A DNA stretch of 64,000 nucleotides, from assembly GCA_964244295.1 (NCBI GenBank), contig CAXTIG010000001.1, positions 284,847-348,846 of the forward strand. The letters are read 5' to 3'. Positions 51,006-60,010 of the stretch are shown in pieces (position 1 is the first letter of the stretch; each line of letters starts with the position of its first letter). Origin of the DNA: JAJAZB01 sp964244295. Its GTDB lineage: Bacteria > Bacteroidota > Bacteroidia > Cytophagales > Spirosomataceae. A program made the translations under genes and the position numbers. Under the pieces are notes generated by a model that was not told the origin of the DNA, made no database searches, and saw only the letters and a list, made by a program, of their open reading frames with translations.

Positions 51006-52246
51006 TACACACTTGGAGCCACCGAATCGGCCTGTTGATTCTGCTGTTTGGCGTGAGTGCCCTTTCCTACGGGGGCAACCAGGGGAGTCCACTGCTCAGC
51101 CAGGCCGTCAACGGGGTCGCCCTCGCGGGCATTCCGGCGCTGGTGCTTTTTTACTTCAACTACCCGGGACTTTACAAAGTGATCGCCTGGGCGCTGTTGC
51201 TCAGCGTGATTCTGCTCATCATCGAGTCGCTGTACCTCTACAATCAGTTCATGTACTCCTTTTTTGTTCTCAAACGGCTGGTGTACTGTGGGTTGGCGTT
51301 GAGCGCGTACTACGCGGCCAGCCAGGCGGGTCCGCTGAAAATAGGCTACGTGGTCTGGGTGATTTTCGGCTTGTTTTTCTTCAACCAGATTGTGCTTGGC
51401 CAGCTATTCAGCTACGCGCTGACCTCAGAAACCCGCACGACCTCCGCCTACGAGGCGTTTTACCTGGTGATTCCCTTCCTCTATTTTCTGGTAAACTACC
51501 TCAAAGAGCACCGGCTAACGTCTCTGTTCGGCGCGCTGATCACCTTCGGACTGGTGCTGTTTCTGCTCCACCGGTCCGTGATTTCAACCGTCGTGATCGG
51601 GGCCGGGGTGGTGCTGGGCCTGGCGATGCTGGGAAAGGTGACGGTCAGCGGCCTGCCACTGGGCCGCACCGCGCTGACGATGGTGACGCTCTTTTTTCTG
51701 GCGGCTCCGCTGGCGGGCCTCTTGCCCACCCCGAAAGTGGACGCCTTTTTGGAAAGCATCGGCGGCATTTTTTCGCCGGAAGAAGACAATACGGGTAGCT
51801 GGCGCGTCGAGCAGGCGGAACATTACCTCGGCCTGGTGCCCGAACGGCCCCTGCTGGGTTGGCGCTACGAAGGCTACGACCGGGGCGAAATCATGGAAAA
51901 CGAAGATTTTCCGGAGAAGGGCACCATCATCCACTCGCAGTACGTCGATATGCTCTACAACTACGGATTCGTGGGGCTGGGCCTCAACCTGCTGCTCATT
52001 CTGGGAACGCTCCTGAGTATGTACCGCCGCAACCGGCTGTTCAGCACGGAGCAACTCGTGTTGTTCGGCTTCATCGCCAGCGGCCTCATTTTTGGCGTCT
52101 CGTACCAGCTTCCCGTTTTCTACTGGGGGTTCGTCGGCGTGGGGATGTTTTACGGCCTGAAGCGTCCCGAACCTCCCGCTGCTTCCGACCCCGATGAGGT
52201 CGAGGAAGCGTATTCACCGCAGTCGGTCGTCTTTTCTGAAAATTAA
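51002..52246 (+). CDS. O-antigen ligase/polymerase-type membrane protein (Wzy candidate)
   Basis: 414 aa with about 10-12 hydrophobic helices, GTG start inside the stop of the previous gene. The large periplasmic loop before the last helices contains WRVEQAEHYLGLVPERPLLGWRYEG and IIHSQYVDMLYNYGFVGLGLNL, the H-x-x-y-l-x-x-l-x-x-x-G pattern of the O-antigen ligase superfamily. In a locus with Wzx and Wzc, and with no other candidate, it is most likely the polymerase. The C-terminal tail is acidic. Confidence 0.82.
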   Translation: MIHTWSHRIGLLILLFGVSALSYGGNQGSPLLSQAVNGVALAGIPALVLFYFNYPGLYKVIAWALLLSVILLIIESLYLYNQFMYSFFVLKRLVYCGLALSAYYAASQAGPLKIGYVVWVIFGLFFFNQIVLGQLFSYALTSETRTTSAYEAFYLVIPFLYFLVNYLKEHRLTSLFGALITFGLVLFLLHRSVISTVVIGAGVVLGLAMLGKVTVSGLPLGRTALTMVTLFFLAAPLAGLLPTPKVDAFLESIGGIFSPEEDNTGSWRVEQAEHYLGLVPERPLLGWRYEGYDRGEIMENEDFPEKGTIIHSQYVDMLYNYGFVGLGLNLLLILGTLLSMYRRNRLFSTEQLVLFGFIASGLIFGVSYQLPVFYWGFVGVGMFYGLKRPEPPAASDPDEVEEAYSPQSVVFSEN

Positions 52247-52342
52247 GTAGGTGGTAATTAGTAAACGGGTAATTGGTTTTTGAGAGATAAAAACTTATTT
52301 ATCAGACAATTACTCAATTACCGATTTACCCAATTACCTCTG
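52247..52342. repeat. GGTAATT / AATTACC inverted repeat block
   Basis: Left arm 52250-52280 (GTGGTAATTAGTAAACGGGT and TTGG) and right arm 52306-52339 (TTACTCAATTACCGATTTAC and CCAATTACC) oppose each other. The left arm starts at the stop of the ligase gene. The ATG of the next gene lies 21 bases after the right arm. Confidence 0.8.
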
Positions 52343-52363
52343 CATCAGTACTTAAAAAAGCGT

Positions 52364-53242
52364 ATGATCAGCGTCGTCATTCCGGTTCACAACCGCAGGG
52401 AATTTACCCGCCAGTGCCTAGCTTGCCTGGCCGCCCAGACTTACCGTGATTTCCAGGTCATCGTCGTAGACGACGGCTCGACCGACGGAACCGACCGGAT
52501 GATCGCGCAGGAGTACCCGGACGTGGTGGTACTGCGGGGCGACGGAAACCTGTGGTGGACGGAGGCCACCAACTGGGGAGTCCGGTACGCGCAAAAGCAC
52601 CGAGATGCCGGACCGGAAAATTTCGTACTGACGCTCAACGATGACACCCGCGTGGGGGAAAATTACCTGCAAACCATGCTGGAAACGTACCACCAACACA
52701 AACCCTGCCTGGTCGGGTCGGTGAGTGTGGACAGCGACAACCCCCAAAAGCTCGAATACGCCGGGGCCAACTTTGAACTGTACACGGCCGGCGGACGGCA
52801 CCTGGCCGAAGACTACGGCTACGACTACCAGGAGTTGCTGAAGCGGACGTCGTTCGTGGAGTCGCACTCATTGCCGGGACGCGGTACGCTGATTCCGATG
52901 GCGGTATTCGACAAAATCGGTTTGTTCGATTCTAAAAACTACATCCACTACATGGCCGACATTGAGTTTTCGGTCCGGGCACGCAAGGCCGATTACCGCC
53001 TGATTATCAGTGCGGCTAGCGTGGTGTACGAGTACGTGCAGGCCACGGGCATTCAGGTGGAGCGGCGGGTGAGCGTGAAGGAATTCCTCCAGGGGTTTAC
53101 GTCCATCAAATCGCCCACCAACCTGAAGGTCCGGTACCAGTTTGCCATCGATCACTCCAAAACCAAGGTGGTGTATTTCTGTTTCGATGTCGCCCGGATC
53201 TGCGCCGGTTTTCTGCTGCGCAAAGCCCGGCTCATGGAGTGA
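52364..53242 (+). CDS. GT2 glycosyltransferase
   Basis: 292 aa from the ATG at 52364 (MISVVIPVHNRREFTRQCLACL); the upstream open frame is read from the repeat block. GT-A motifs: VIVVDDGSTDGTDRMI, LRGDGNLWWTEATNWGVRYA, and metal-binding TLNDDTRVGENYL. NLWWTEATNxG is typical of rhamnosyl- and related transferases with a WWT acceptor motif. The stop merges into the next repeat block. Confidence 0.88.
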   Translation: MISVVIPVHNRREFTRQCLACLAAQTYRDFQVIVVDDGSTDGTDRMIAQEYPDVVVLRGDGNLWWTEATNWGVRYAQKHRDAGPENFVLTLNDDTRVGENYLQTMLETYHQHKPCLVGSVSVDSDNPQKLEYAGANFELYTAGGRHLAEDYGYDYQELLKRTSFVESHSLPGRGTLIPMAVFDKIGLFDSKNYIHYMADIEFSVRARKADYRLIISAASVVYEYVQATGIQVERRVSVKEFLQGFTSIKSPTNLKVRYQFAIDHSKTKVVYFCFDVARICAGFLLRKARLME

Positions 53243-53349
53243 ATTGCGGGAGGTGATTGAGTGAAAAAAGCATTTCCATTCTCATTTACTCACTCAGTTC
53301 ACTCACTCAGTCACTCAGTCACTCAATCACCCCCTCACTCAATCACTCA
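53243..53349. repeat. GATTGAGTG / CACTCAATC inverted repeat block
   Basis: The left arm is short (53249-53265, GGAGGTGATTGAGTGAA). The right arm (53286-53349) holds about eight CACTCAGT/CACTCAAT words and passes directly into the ATG at 53350 (ACTCAATG). The words are the same as in the block before the sigma-54 activator (5576-5612), 48 kb away. Confidence 0.85.
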
Positions 53350-54648
53350 ATGAAAAAAGTACTGCTTTCCGCGTACGCCTGCATTCCGAACCACGGTTCG
53401 GAACAGGGAACCGGCTGGACCTACGCCTCGACCCTGAGCCAGAATGGCCTGGAAGTACACTGCCTGACCTTGAAAGACGGCAGGGAGACGATCGAGCCGA
53501 TTCTGGCGAATGGGTTTTACCCCAATCTGACCATTCACTACGTGCTCCTGCCGACGTGGGTGGATAAGTTTTATTCGCAGGGGCTGGTCGGGATGTATTT
53601 TCACTACCTCTACTGGCAGTGGCAAGCCTACCGGATGGCCCAATACCTGGATCAGATTCACCGGTTCGACCTGGTCCACCACGTCACCTACGGTAGCATT
53701 CAGTTGGGCAGTTTTCTGTACAAACTCCGGAAACCGTTCGTTTTCGGGCCGGTAGGCGGAGGACAGCGCGCCCCCAAAGCCTTAAAGCGGTACTTTGGAA
53801 AATACTGGGCGCGCGAGTGGATGCGCGACCGGGTGAGCACCCTGCTCGAGTACGGTAATCCGGGATTTTACAAAGCCGTGCGCCGGGCAAACCGGGTCAT
53901 TGTCACCAATCAGGATACCTTTGCCCTGGCCCGGCGCCTGCGCCCGCAACGGCCCATCGACCAAATCTGGGACGCCGGGCTGGAGCCTTCTTTCCTGCCG
54001 TCGAATCCCATTGAGCACCAGCCGGGGCCAGCGTTGAAACTGCTCTGGGTCGGACGGCTGCTGCCCCGGAAAGCGCTGGAGCTGACCATCCACGCGTTGA
54101 GCAAAGTGGCTCCTGGGGTGCCGGTTACCCTGACTATCGTCGGCGGAAAAGGAGAGATGGTTGAGCACGTACCGCAGTACATCGAACGGTACGGCGTCGG
54201 CAACCGGGTGGAGTGGGTGGGTCACGTTTCTTACCAGGAAGTCCGGAAATTTTACCAGGAGTCGGACGTCTTCTTTTTCACCAGTCTACGCGACTCCTGC
54301 CCGCACCAGTTGCTGGAAGCAATGGCTTTTTCGCTGCCCGTCATCACACTCGACCTCCACGGCCAGGCGGAGTTGGTCACGGCGGCGACCGGCTTGAAAG
54401 TCGCCGTAACCAACGAAGAGCAGGTCACCACCGACCTGGCCCAGGCCATCGAGTGGATGGCCGCCCACCCCGCCGAGCGCCTGACGATGGGCCAGGCGGG
54501 GTACCAATTCGCGCAAACCCAACGCTGGGAGGCGAAAATCAGAACGTTTGTGGAGGAATTGTACCCCGCCGTGCTGGCGGAGGGCCGACAGGAATCGCCG
54601 GTACGGATTAGTAAAACCGAAGGCCTGGCCGAGTCTGATTTTCGCTAA
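53350..54648 (+). CDS. GT4 glycosyltransferase, paralogue A
   Basis: 432 aa from the ATG formed at the edge of the repeat. N-domain MKKVLLSAYACIPNHGSEQGTGW, FDLVHHVTYGSIQLGSFLYK, and PFVFGPVGGGQRAPK. C-domain: LLWVGRLLPRKALELTIHAL and SCPHQLLEAMAFSLPVITLD. It is clearly paralogous, over most of its length, to the gene at 57398, with the reductase/oxidase pair lying between them. Donor and acceptor are unknown. Confidence 0.9.
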   Translation: MKKVLLSAYACIPNHGSEQGTGWTYASTLSQNGLEVHCLTLKDGRETIEPILANGFYPNLTIHYVLLPTWVDKFYSQGLVGMYFHYLYWQWQAYRMAQYLDQIHRFDLVHHVTYGSIQLGSFLYKLRKPFVFGPVGGGQRAPKALKRYFGKYWAREWMRDRVSTLLEYGNPGFYKAVRRANRVIVTNQDTFALARRLRPQRPIDQIWDAGLEPSFLPSNPIEHQPGPALKLLWVGRLLPRKALELTIHALSKVAPGVPVTLTIVGGKGEMVEHVPQYIERYGVGNRVEWVGHVSYQEVRKFYQESDVFFFTSLRDSCPHQLLEAMAFSLPVITLDLHGQAELVTAATGLKVAVTNEEQVTTDLAQAIEWMAAHPAERLTMGQAGYQFAQTQRWEAKIRTFVEELYPAVLAEGRQESPVRISKTEGLAESDFR

Positions 54649-54677
54649 AAAAGAGGCTTCACCGCTCGTTTGTCACC

Positions 54678-55577
54678 ATGATCACCCTCGAACAACTCTC
54701 CCCCTTGGGCATCGGAACCAGCCGCATCGGCTCGCTGGGGAGCCGGATGTCGCCCCGGCAATTCGATGATTTTCTGGAAATTGCCACGGCGCAGGGGGTC
54801 AATCTGATCGATACGTCGGATGCCTACGGCTCCGGCGATTCGGAACGATTGATTGGCGGTGGCATTCGCGGCGATCGCGGGTCTTTTTTCGTCATGACCA
54901 AAGCGGGGTTGCCGTGTGTGCATACGCCCGGATGGCTCTCGCCTTTAAATCAGATTGGAAAAAAAATCAAACAAAAAGCGGGTGTTAAAAAAAATTACGG
55001 GGCCACTTATTTACTAAAAAGTCTCCAAAAAAGTATCGCCCGGCTGGGCATCGAACAGGCGGATGCGTTCATGCTGCACGAGCCGGATTGGTCGGATATT
55101 TCCCGGAATCCGGCGGGGGAAGACGCCTGGGCCGGGTTGGAAAAAATACGGGCGCGGGGTCTTTCCCGCTACACCGGCGTATCGACCAACGATTACCGGG
55201 TCGTGGAAGAAGGAATAAAATCCGGCCAGGTTCAGGTGGTGCAAACGGCGGTCGCCTGGAATGACAAAGGCGCGGATGCCCTCATCGAACTCTGCCGAAA
55301 AAACAACATTCCCGTCGTGGCCAATCAGGTGCTACGCCCGTACCAATCGGCGCTGGAAAGTTTTAAAAAGGAAGCCGATTTTATTCATCAGTTGAAGGGA
55401 CTATCGGGGATGTCGTTAGCGCAATTTTTGATCGCAGCGGCCCTGGTTCAAAAGCACGTCCGCACGGTGCTGGTCGGCACCACCAACCCGGCCCATTTGG
55501 AGCACAACCTGAATACGCTCCGGTACACCACCGAGTTGAAGGATCAGTTGACAACGGTTAATCAGTTGCTATCATGA
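54678..55577 (+). CDS. Aldo/keto reductase
   Basis: 299 aa NAD(P)H-dependent oxidoreductase with the AKR barrel. The catalytic tetrad is visible: Asp and Tyr in LIDTSDAYGSGDSERLIGG, Lys in FFVMTKAG, and His in FMLHEPDW. Cofactor-binding motifs lie at the end (FLIAAALVQKHVRTVLVGTTN). It overlaps the GMC oxidoreductase gene by 4 bases (ATGA, 55574-55577), so the two act together, probably in modifying a sugar of the polymer. Similar AKRs occur in deoxysugar pathways. Confidence 0.88.
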   Translation: MITLEQLSPLGIGTSRIGSLGSRMSPRQFDDFLEIATAQGVNLIDTSDAYGSGDSERLIGGGIRGDRGSFFVMTKAGLPCVHTPGWLSPLNQIGKKIKQKAGVKKNYGATYLLKSLQKSIARLGIEQADAFMLHEPDWSDISRNPAGEDAWAGLEKIRARGLSRYTGVSTNDYRVVEEGIKSGQVQVVQTAVAWNDKGADALIELCRKNNIPVVANQVLRPYQSALESFKKEADFIHQLKGLSGMSLAQFLIAAALVQKHVRTVLVGTTNPAHLEHNLNTLRYTTELKDQLTTVNQLLS

Positions 55578-57271
55578 TTTTAGATAAAACGAGTGTTCGG
55601 GACGGGCAGGAACTGGAAGCCGACCTCTGCCTCATTGGCAGCGGCCCGGCGGCCATTTCGATGGCCTTGAGTTTGGCTACTTCCTCACTCCGGGTGATCG
55701 TACTGACGGGCGGAGGGTGGAAGGAAACCATCGCCAATCAGGATTTGTACCGGGGGGTCGTGTCGCGGGCCGGGTCGCACGAACCGCTGGAAGAGAACCG
55801 CCGCCGCCAGTTTGGCGGAACTTCGTCGGCCTGGGGAGGGCGTTGCATTCCCTTCGAACCGCTCGATTTCAAAGCCCGCTCCTGGGTGCCCGACAGTGGA
55901 TGGCCCCTCACCTACGAAGATTTTCTACCCTACTACCGCAAAGCCGCCGATCTCTGCCAGATTGGTCGGTTTGAGTTCGACGCACGCGCCGCTTTTCCAG
56001 AAAATCAACGGGAAATTTTGGCCGGGCTGGATTCCGACGAGATGATTTCGTACCCCCTCGAACGCTGGAGTCCGCCCGTGCATTTTGGCAAGGCCTACCG
56101 CGCTGAACTGGAGCAAAGCCCGACCATCCGGGTGCTGATGGATGCCCACGTGCTCTCGTTGGAAACCCAGAACCGGCCCACCGCGATTAGTCACGTCACC
56201 GTATCGATGGGCGGAGTCAGGCTTACCGTTCGGGCCACGGAGTTTGTCCTGGCAGCCGGCGGAATCGAAAATGCCCGCTTGCTGCTGACTTCAACCAACG
56301 AGCGGTTTCCCACCGGGCTGGGCAACCAACACGACAATGTGGGCCGGTACTACATGGTTCACTTCAGCGGCGTGTACGCCGAGGTAAAACTTCACGACAA
56401 AAACGGCTTGCTGTCCGATTTTGAGCGGGATGCCGGGGGCGTGTACTGCCGGAGGCGCTGGTGGTTTCCCGAACCGGTTCAGGAAGCGAATCGCTTGTTG
56501 AACAACGTCTTTTTCCTGTACCACGCCAACAGCACCAACGGGCACCGCGACGTGCTGTTTTCATCCCGGTTCGTCGCCAAATCGATGCTGGCCATTTTAG
56601 GCGAAAAATCACCCGGGCGGGTGGCCAAAAAAGCGACTCAACTCTGGCCATCCATGAAAGAGCACGCCGTCAATATTCTTAAAAACGGGTTGCTGGAAGT
56701 ACCCGACTTAATCCGGCTGGGTCTGAAACGGGTGGCAAAACGTCGGCTGCCGTACCTGCTTCCGTCGAAACGAAACGACTACTGGGGGCTGTATTTTCAG
56801 GCTGAGCAAGCCCCCAACCGCGAGAGCCGGGTGAGTCTGTCCGAATCGCAGAACGATGCGTTCGGAATGCCCAGGGCCGAGGTCAACCTCCTTTTTCTGG
56901 AGGCCGACCTGGAGTCCATCGTCAACAACCACGCGCTGTTCGTGGCCCAGTTTAAGCAAAAAAATCTGGGGGAAATCAACTACGACGAGGCGGGTCTGCG
57001 CGACTACCTGCGGGAACGCCTCCGGGCCTTTAATTCTTCTTCGCACCACATCGGTACCACCCGAATGTCGGACGATCCGCGAAGCGGTGTGGTCGACAAG
57101 AACGCTAAAGTGTACGGATTGGATAACTTATTCGTGGCGGGTTCCTCGGTGTTTCCAACCGGCGGACACGCCAATCCCACCTTCACCATCGTGGCCCACG
57201 CGCTGCTGTTGGCCAATCACCTGAAAACCAAACACCCGGTGCGCACCGACGCGGAAGTTTTAATGGCGTGA
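55574..57271 (+). CDS. GMC-type FAD-dependent oxidoreductase
   Basis: 565 aa. N-terminal dinucleotide-binding LCLIGSGPAAISMALSLA, then QFGGTSSAWGGRCIPFEPLDF (FAD contact), ATEFVLAAGGIENARLLL, and the C-terminal GMC_oxred_C block with the catalytic His region SSSHHIGTTRMSDDPRSGVV and FVAGSSVFPTGGHANPTFTI. It probably oxidises a sugar or polyol, with the coupled AKR working on the same intermediate. No signal peptide, so it is cytoplasmic. Confidence 0.9.
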   Translation: MILDKTSVRDGQELEADLCLIGSGPAAISMALSLATSSLRVIVLTGGGWKETIANQDLYRGVVSRAGSHEPLEENRRRQFGGTSSAWGGRCIPFEPLDFKARSWVPDSGWPLTYEDFLPYYRKAADLCQIGRFEFDARAAFPENQREILAGLDSDEMISYPLERWSPPVHFGKAYRAELEQSPTIRVLMDAHVLSLETQNRPTAISHVTVSMGGVRLTVRATEFVLAAGGIENARLLLTSTNERFPTGLGNQHDNVGRYYMVHFSGVYAEVKLHDKNGLLSDFERDAGGVYCRRRWWFPEPVQEANRLLNNVFFLYHANSTNGHRDVLFSSRFVAKSMLAILGEKSPGRVAKKATQLWPSMKEHAVNILKNGLLEVPDLIRLGLKRVAKRRLPYLLPSKRNDYWGLYFQAEQAPNRESRVSLSESQNDAFGMPRAEVNLLFLEADLESIVNNHALFVAQFKQKNLGEINYDEAGLRDYLRERLRAFNSSSHHIGTTRMSDDPRSGVVDKNAKVYGLDNLFVAGSSVFPTGGHANPTFTIVAHALLLANHLKTKHPVRTDAEVLMA

Positions 57272-57397
57272 TGATCGATTCATCCCCGCTCATCAGTCCC
57301 AAACTTCACGTCGCTTTTTGCGTTCGATACTTCGCGTAGGAGCTTACTTGTCAACAAAAACGAATCACCACAGTACCCACACTTTACTACCGCCTTC

Positions 57398-58666
57398 ATG
57401 AAAAAAATATTGGTTTCCGCCTACGCCTGCATTCCGGATCAAGGATCCGAAGAGGGTAACGGTTGGAATTACTCGTCGCTGATTAGCAAACGTGGGTACC
57501 GGGTCTGGTGTCTGACCAGGGGAGTAGGGAAACCCCAAATTGAAAAAAAGCTGTTGCAATCGCCGCATCCCAACCTGACTTTCATTTATGTCACCGTGCC
57601 CCCCTGGATTGATAAAGCCTACCACCGGGGCCTCATCGGAATGTACTTTCACTACATTTTCTGGCAATGGGCGGCCTCCAGGACGGCCCTCAAATTGAAT
57701 AAAACACATCGTTTCGATTTAGTCCATCACGTGAGTTACACCAGCCTTCAATTGGGCAGTTTTTTATACAAGTTAAAGCGGCCTTTCATATTTGGACCCG
57801 TGGGAGGTGGGCAGGAAGCGCCGGAAGCGATGCGACCGTATTTTAAAAAGCATTGGGCCAAAGAAAAAATGCGATCGTTCGTGAGTAACCTCCTGCTTCG
57901 TTTCAATCCGGGATGTTACCAATCGGTGCGCCACGCCAACCAGGTTTTGGTTTGGAATGAAGACACCCGCCGGATGGTACGCTCCCTGGGCCGGGTCGTG
58001 GCCGTCGAAAAAGAAATTGGCGGAGTGGGCCAGAGTTTTATTCCGGCGGAACCCTTGCTACGCCCCTCACGCGACGCGTTGCATTTGGTTTGGGTCGGTC
58101 GTTTTCTTCCGCGTAAAGGACTGGAACTTTCCCTGCACGGGTTCAGCAAAGTCGATGCGCGGTTGCCGATTCATTTAACCATTGTCGGCGACGGCGACAT
58201 GGGGGAATACGTCGCCGAATACATCACCAAATACAAGTTGGAAAACCGGGTTACCTGGGCGGGCAAGGTGAGCTACGACCAGGTAAAAGAGTACTACCGG
58301 AAAGCCGATGTTTTTCTGTTTACCAGCCTGCGCGATACCGGTCCGGCTCAGTTGCTGGAAGCAATGGCTTATTCATTGCCCGTCGTGACCCTGAATTTAC
58401 ACGGGCAGGCCGAGTTGGTCAATGATTCGACGGGCATCCGGGTGCCCGTTACAGATCCGGAAACGGTCGCTTCCGAGCTGGCCAACGCCATCGAGTGGAT
58501 GTATTACCACGAGGACGAACGGATGGAGATGGGACTGAATGCGTTCCGGTTTGCGCAAAAACAAAACTGGGAATCGAAGGTGGGTCACATCATTGACAAA
58601 TATTACAATTCGGCGATGGAATACGGCGCTAGTTTAGCCTTTGCCCTGAGTCCGATCGCAGAATGA
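57398..58666 (+). CDS. GT4 glycosyltransferase, paralogue B
   Basis: 422 aa. Same layout as the gene at 53350: MKKILVSAYACIPDQGSEEGNGW, FDLVHHVSYTSLQLGSFLYK, PFIFGPVGGGQEAPEA, then LVWVGRFLPRKGLELSLHGF and GPAQLLEAMAYSLPVVTLNLH. The two proteins share long identical stretches, pointing to duplication within the locus. The codons here are slightly more AT-rich than in paralogue A. The stop (TGA 58664-58666) leads into a repeat block. Confidence 0.9.
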   Translation: MKKILVSAYACIPDQGSEEGNGWNYSSLISKRGYRVWCLTRGVGKPQIEKKLLQSPHPNLTFIYVTVPPWIDKAYHRGLIGMYFHYIFWQWAASRTALKLNKTHRFDLVHHVSYTSLQLGSFLYKLKRPFIFGPVGGGQEAPEAMRPYFKKHWAKEKMRSFVSNLLLRFNPGCYQSVRHANQVLVWNEDTRRMVRSLGRVVAVEKEIGGVGQSFIPAEPLLRPSRDALHLVWVGRFLPRKGLELSLHGFSKVDARLPIHLTIVGDGDMGEYVAEYITKYKLENRVTWAGKVSYDQVKEYYRKADVFLFTSLRDTGPAQLLEAMAYSLPVVTLNLHGQAELVNDSTGIRVPVTDPETVASELANAIEWMYYHEDERMEMGLNAFRFAQKQNWESKVGHIIDKYYNSAMEYGASLAFALSPIAE

Positions 58667-58798
58667 GATTGGAGTTCAGGTAAATGGGTAATTCAGGTAA
58701 TTGAGCAACTCAGGTTAACTCATTTATTTACAGATTGTTACATAATTTCTAATTTCCCCAATCACTTATTTACCTAATCACCCAATCACCAACCCGAT
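58667..58798. repeat. GGTAAT / ATTACC-type inverted repeat block
   Basis: Left words AGGTAAATGGGTAATTCAGG (58678-58710) oppose right words such as CCAATCACTTATTTACCTAA and TCACCCAATCACC (58757-58792), across a loop of about 45 bases. It lies between the GT4 genes at 57398 and 58805. Confidence 0.78.
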
Positions 58799-58804
58799 TC
58801 GGCC

Positions 58805-60010
58805 ATGCACATTGGAATCGTAGCGCCCATTGCCACCAACGACCTGCTGCCCGAACTGGCCGCGCAGGCTGGCTCGTGCCCGAAAGGCCGAGAAGGTGCT
58901 CCGCTCATCAGCCACCTGATTCTGGAATACATTGTACGCGGCCACCAAGTGCTGGCCGTTACAACTGACCCGCGCATGGACGACGACGCGCCCCCCTTCG
59001 TGTACGAGCGCGGGTTGTTGACGTACGTGGTGGTGCCGAGCCGTCGGCGCCCGTTCCGGCCTAATGGCAGGCGCCTGGGGCGCACCGCCGACTTTTTCCG
59101 CTTCGAGCGCCGTCAGCTTCTGGCCGTGCTCCGGGCGTACCAACCGGAGGTGGTACACGCCCACTGGACGTATGAATTTGCGCTGGCCGCGCTGGCCTAC
59201 CGCGCCGATGCGCTCATTACCGCACACGACAACGCCCGGACGATTTTAACCTACGTGCCCACGCTGGAGCGTTTTTTCATGCTGCTGATGGCACGGTACG
59301 TTTTCCGAAGGGGCCATCGGTTCACGGCCGTGTCGCCCTACATGGCGGAGTCGATCCGGGCCTGGGTTTCGTCGGCGGTCACGGTGGTTCCCAACCCGGT
59401 GGTGATGCCCCCGAAAAATTCCCGCCCCTCGCTACCGGCGACGCCCGTCATCACCACCGTGGTGAATGGCTGGGACGACCGCAAGAATTCCAAAAATGCC
59501 CTGCTGGCGTTTAAAGCCGTGCAGCAACGACACCCGGAGGCCGTGCTCTGGGCGCTGGGGACGGCCTTTGAGCCGGGCGGCCCGGCGGCGGTTTTTTGCG
59601 ACGAACATCAGATTGTGAACGTGACGTTTTTCGGCCCTACTCCGCACGCGGAGGTTTTGCGAAAAATTGCTAAAAGTACCCTCGTGCTGCACACTTCGCT
59701 GGAGGAATCCTTCGGCATGGTGCTGGCCGAAGCCATGAGTTACGGGGTGCCGGTGGTGGCCGGCCAACACAGCGGCGCGGTGCCCTGGGTGGTGGAAAAC
59801 GGGGGCTTGCTCGTGGACGTTTCCAACGTCGAAGCCATTGCCGCCGCCACCCACCGGCTCCTGTCCGAACCGGGCCTGTACGCCCGCCTTTCTGCAAATG
59901 CCCGCCGCATCATCGAAACCCGATTTCCAATTCATCTCATTGCCGACCAATACCTTTCGCTTTATCAAAAAACGACCGTCCAGGCGGCAAAACCACTTCT
60001 TCACGTATGA
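58805..60010 (+). CDS. GT4 glycosyltransferase
   Basis: 401 aa GT-B enzyme, unlike the two paralogues. N-domain MHIGIVAPIATNDLLPELA, PLISHLILEYIVRGHQVLAV, VVHAHWTYEFALAALAY. C-domain: ITTVVNGWDDRKNSKNALLA, and the E-x7-E site in SLEESFGMVLAEAMSYGVPV. The stop overlaps the ATG of the next gene (60007-60010), coupling it to a surface lipoprotein. Confidence 0.9.
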   Translation: MHIGIVAPIATNDLLPELAAQAGSCPKGREGAPLISHLILEYIVRGHQVLAVTTDPRMDDDAPPFVYERGLLTYVVVPSRRRPFRPNGRRLGRTADFFRFERRQLLAVLRAYQPEVVHAHWTYEFALAALAYRADALITAHDNARTILTYVPTLERFFMLLMARYVFRRGHRFTAVSPYMAESIRAWVSSAVTVVPNPVVMPPKNSRPSLPATPVITTVVNGWDDRKNSKNALLAFKAVQQRHPEAVLWALGTAFEPGGPAAVFCDEHQIVNVTFFGPTPHAEVLRKIAKSTLVLHTSLEESFGMVLAEAMSYGVPVVAGQHSGAVPWVVENGGLLVDVSNVEAIAAATHRLLSEPGLYARLSANARRIIETRFPIHLIADQYLSLYQKTTVQAAKPLLHV

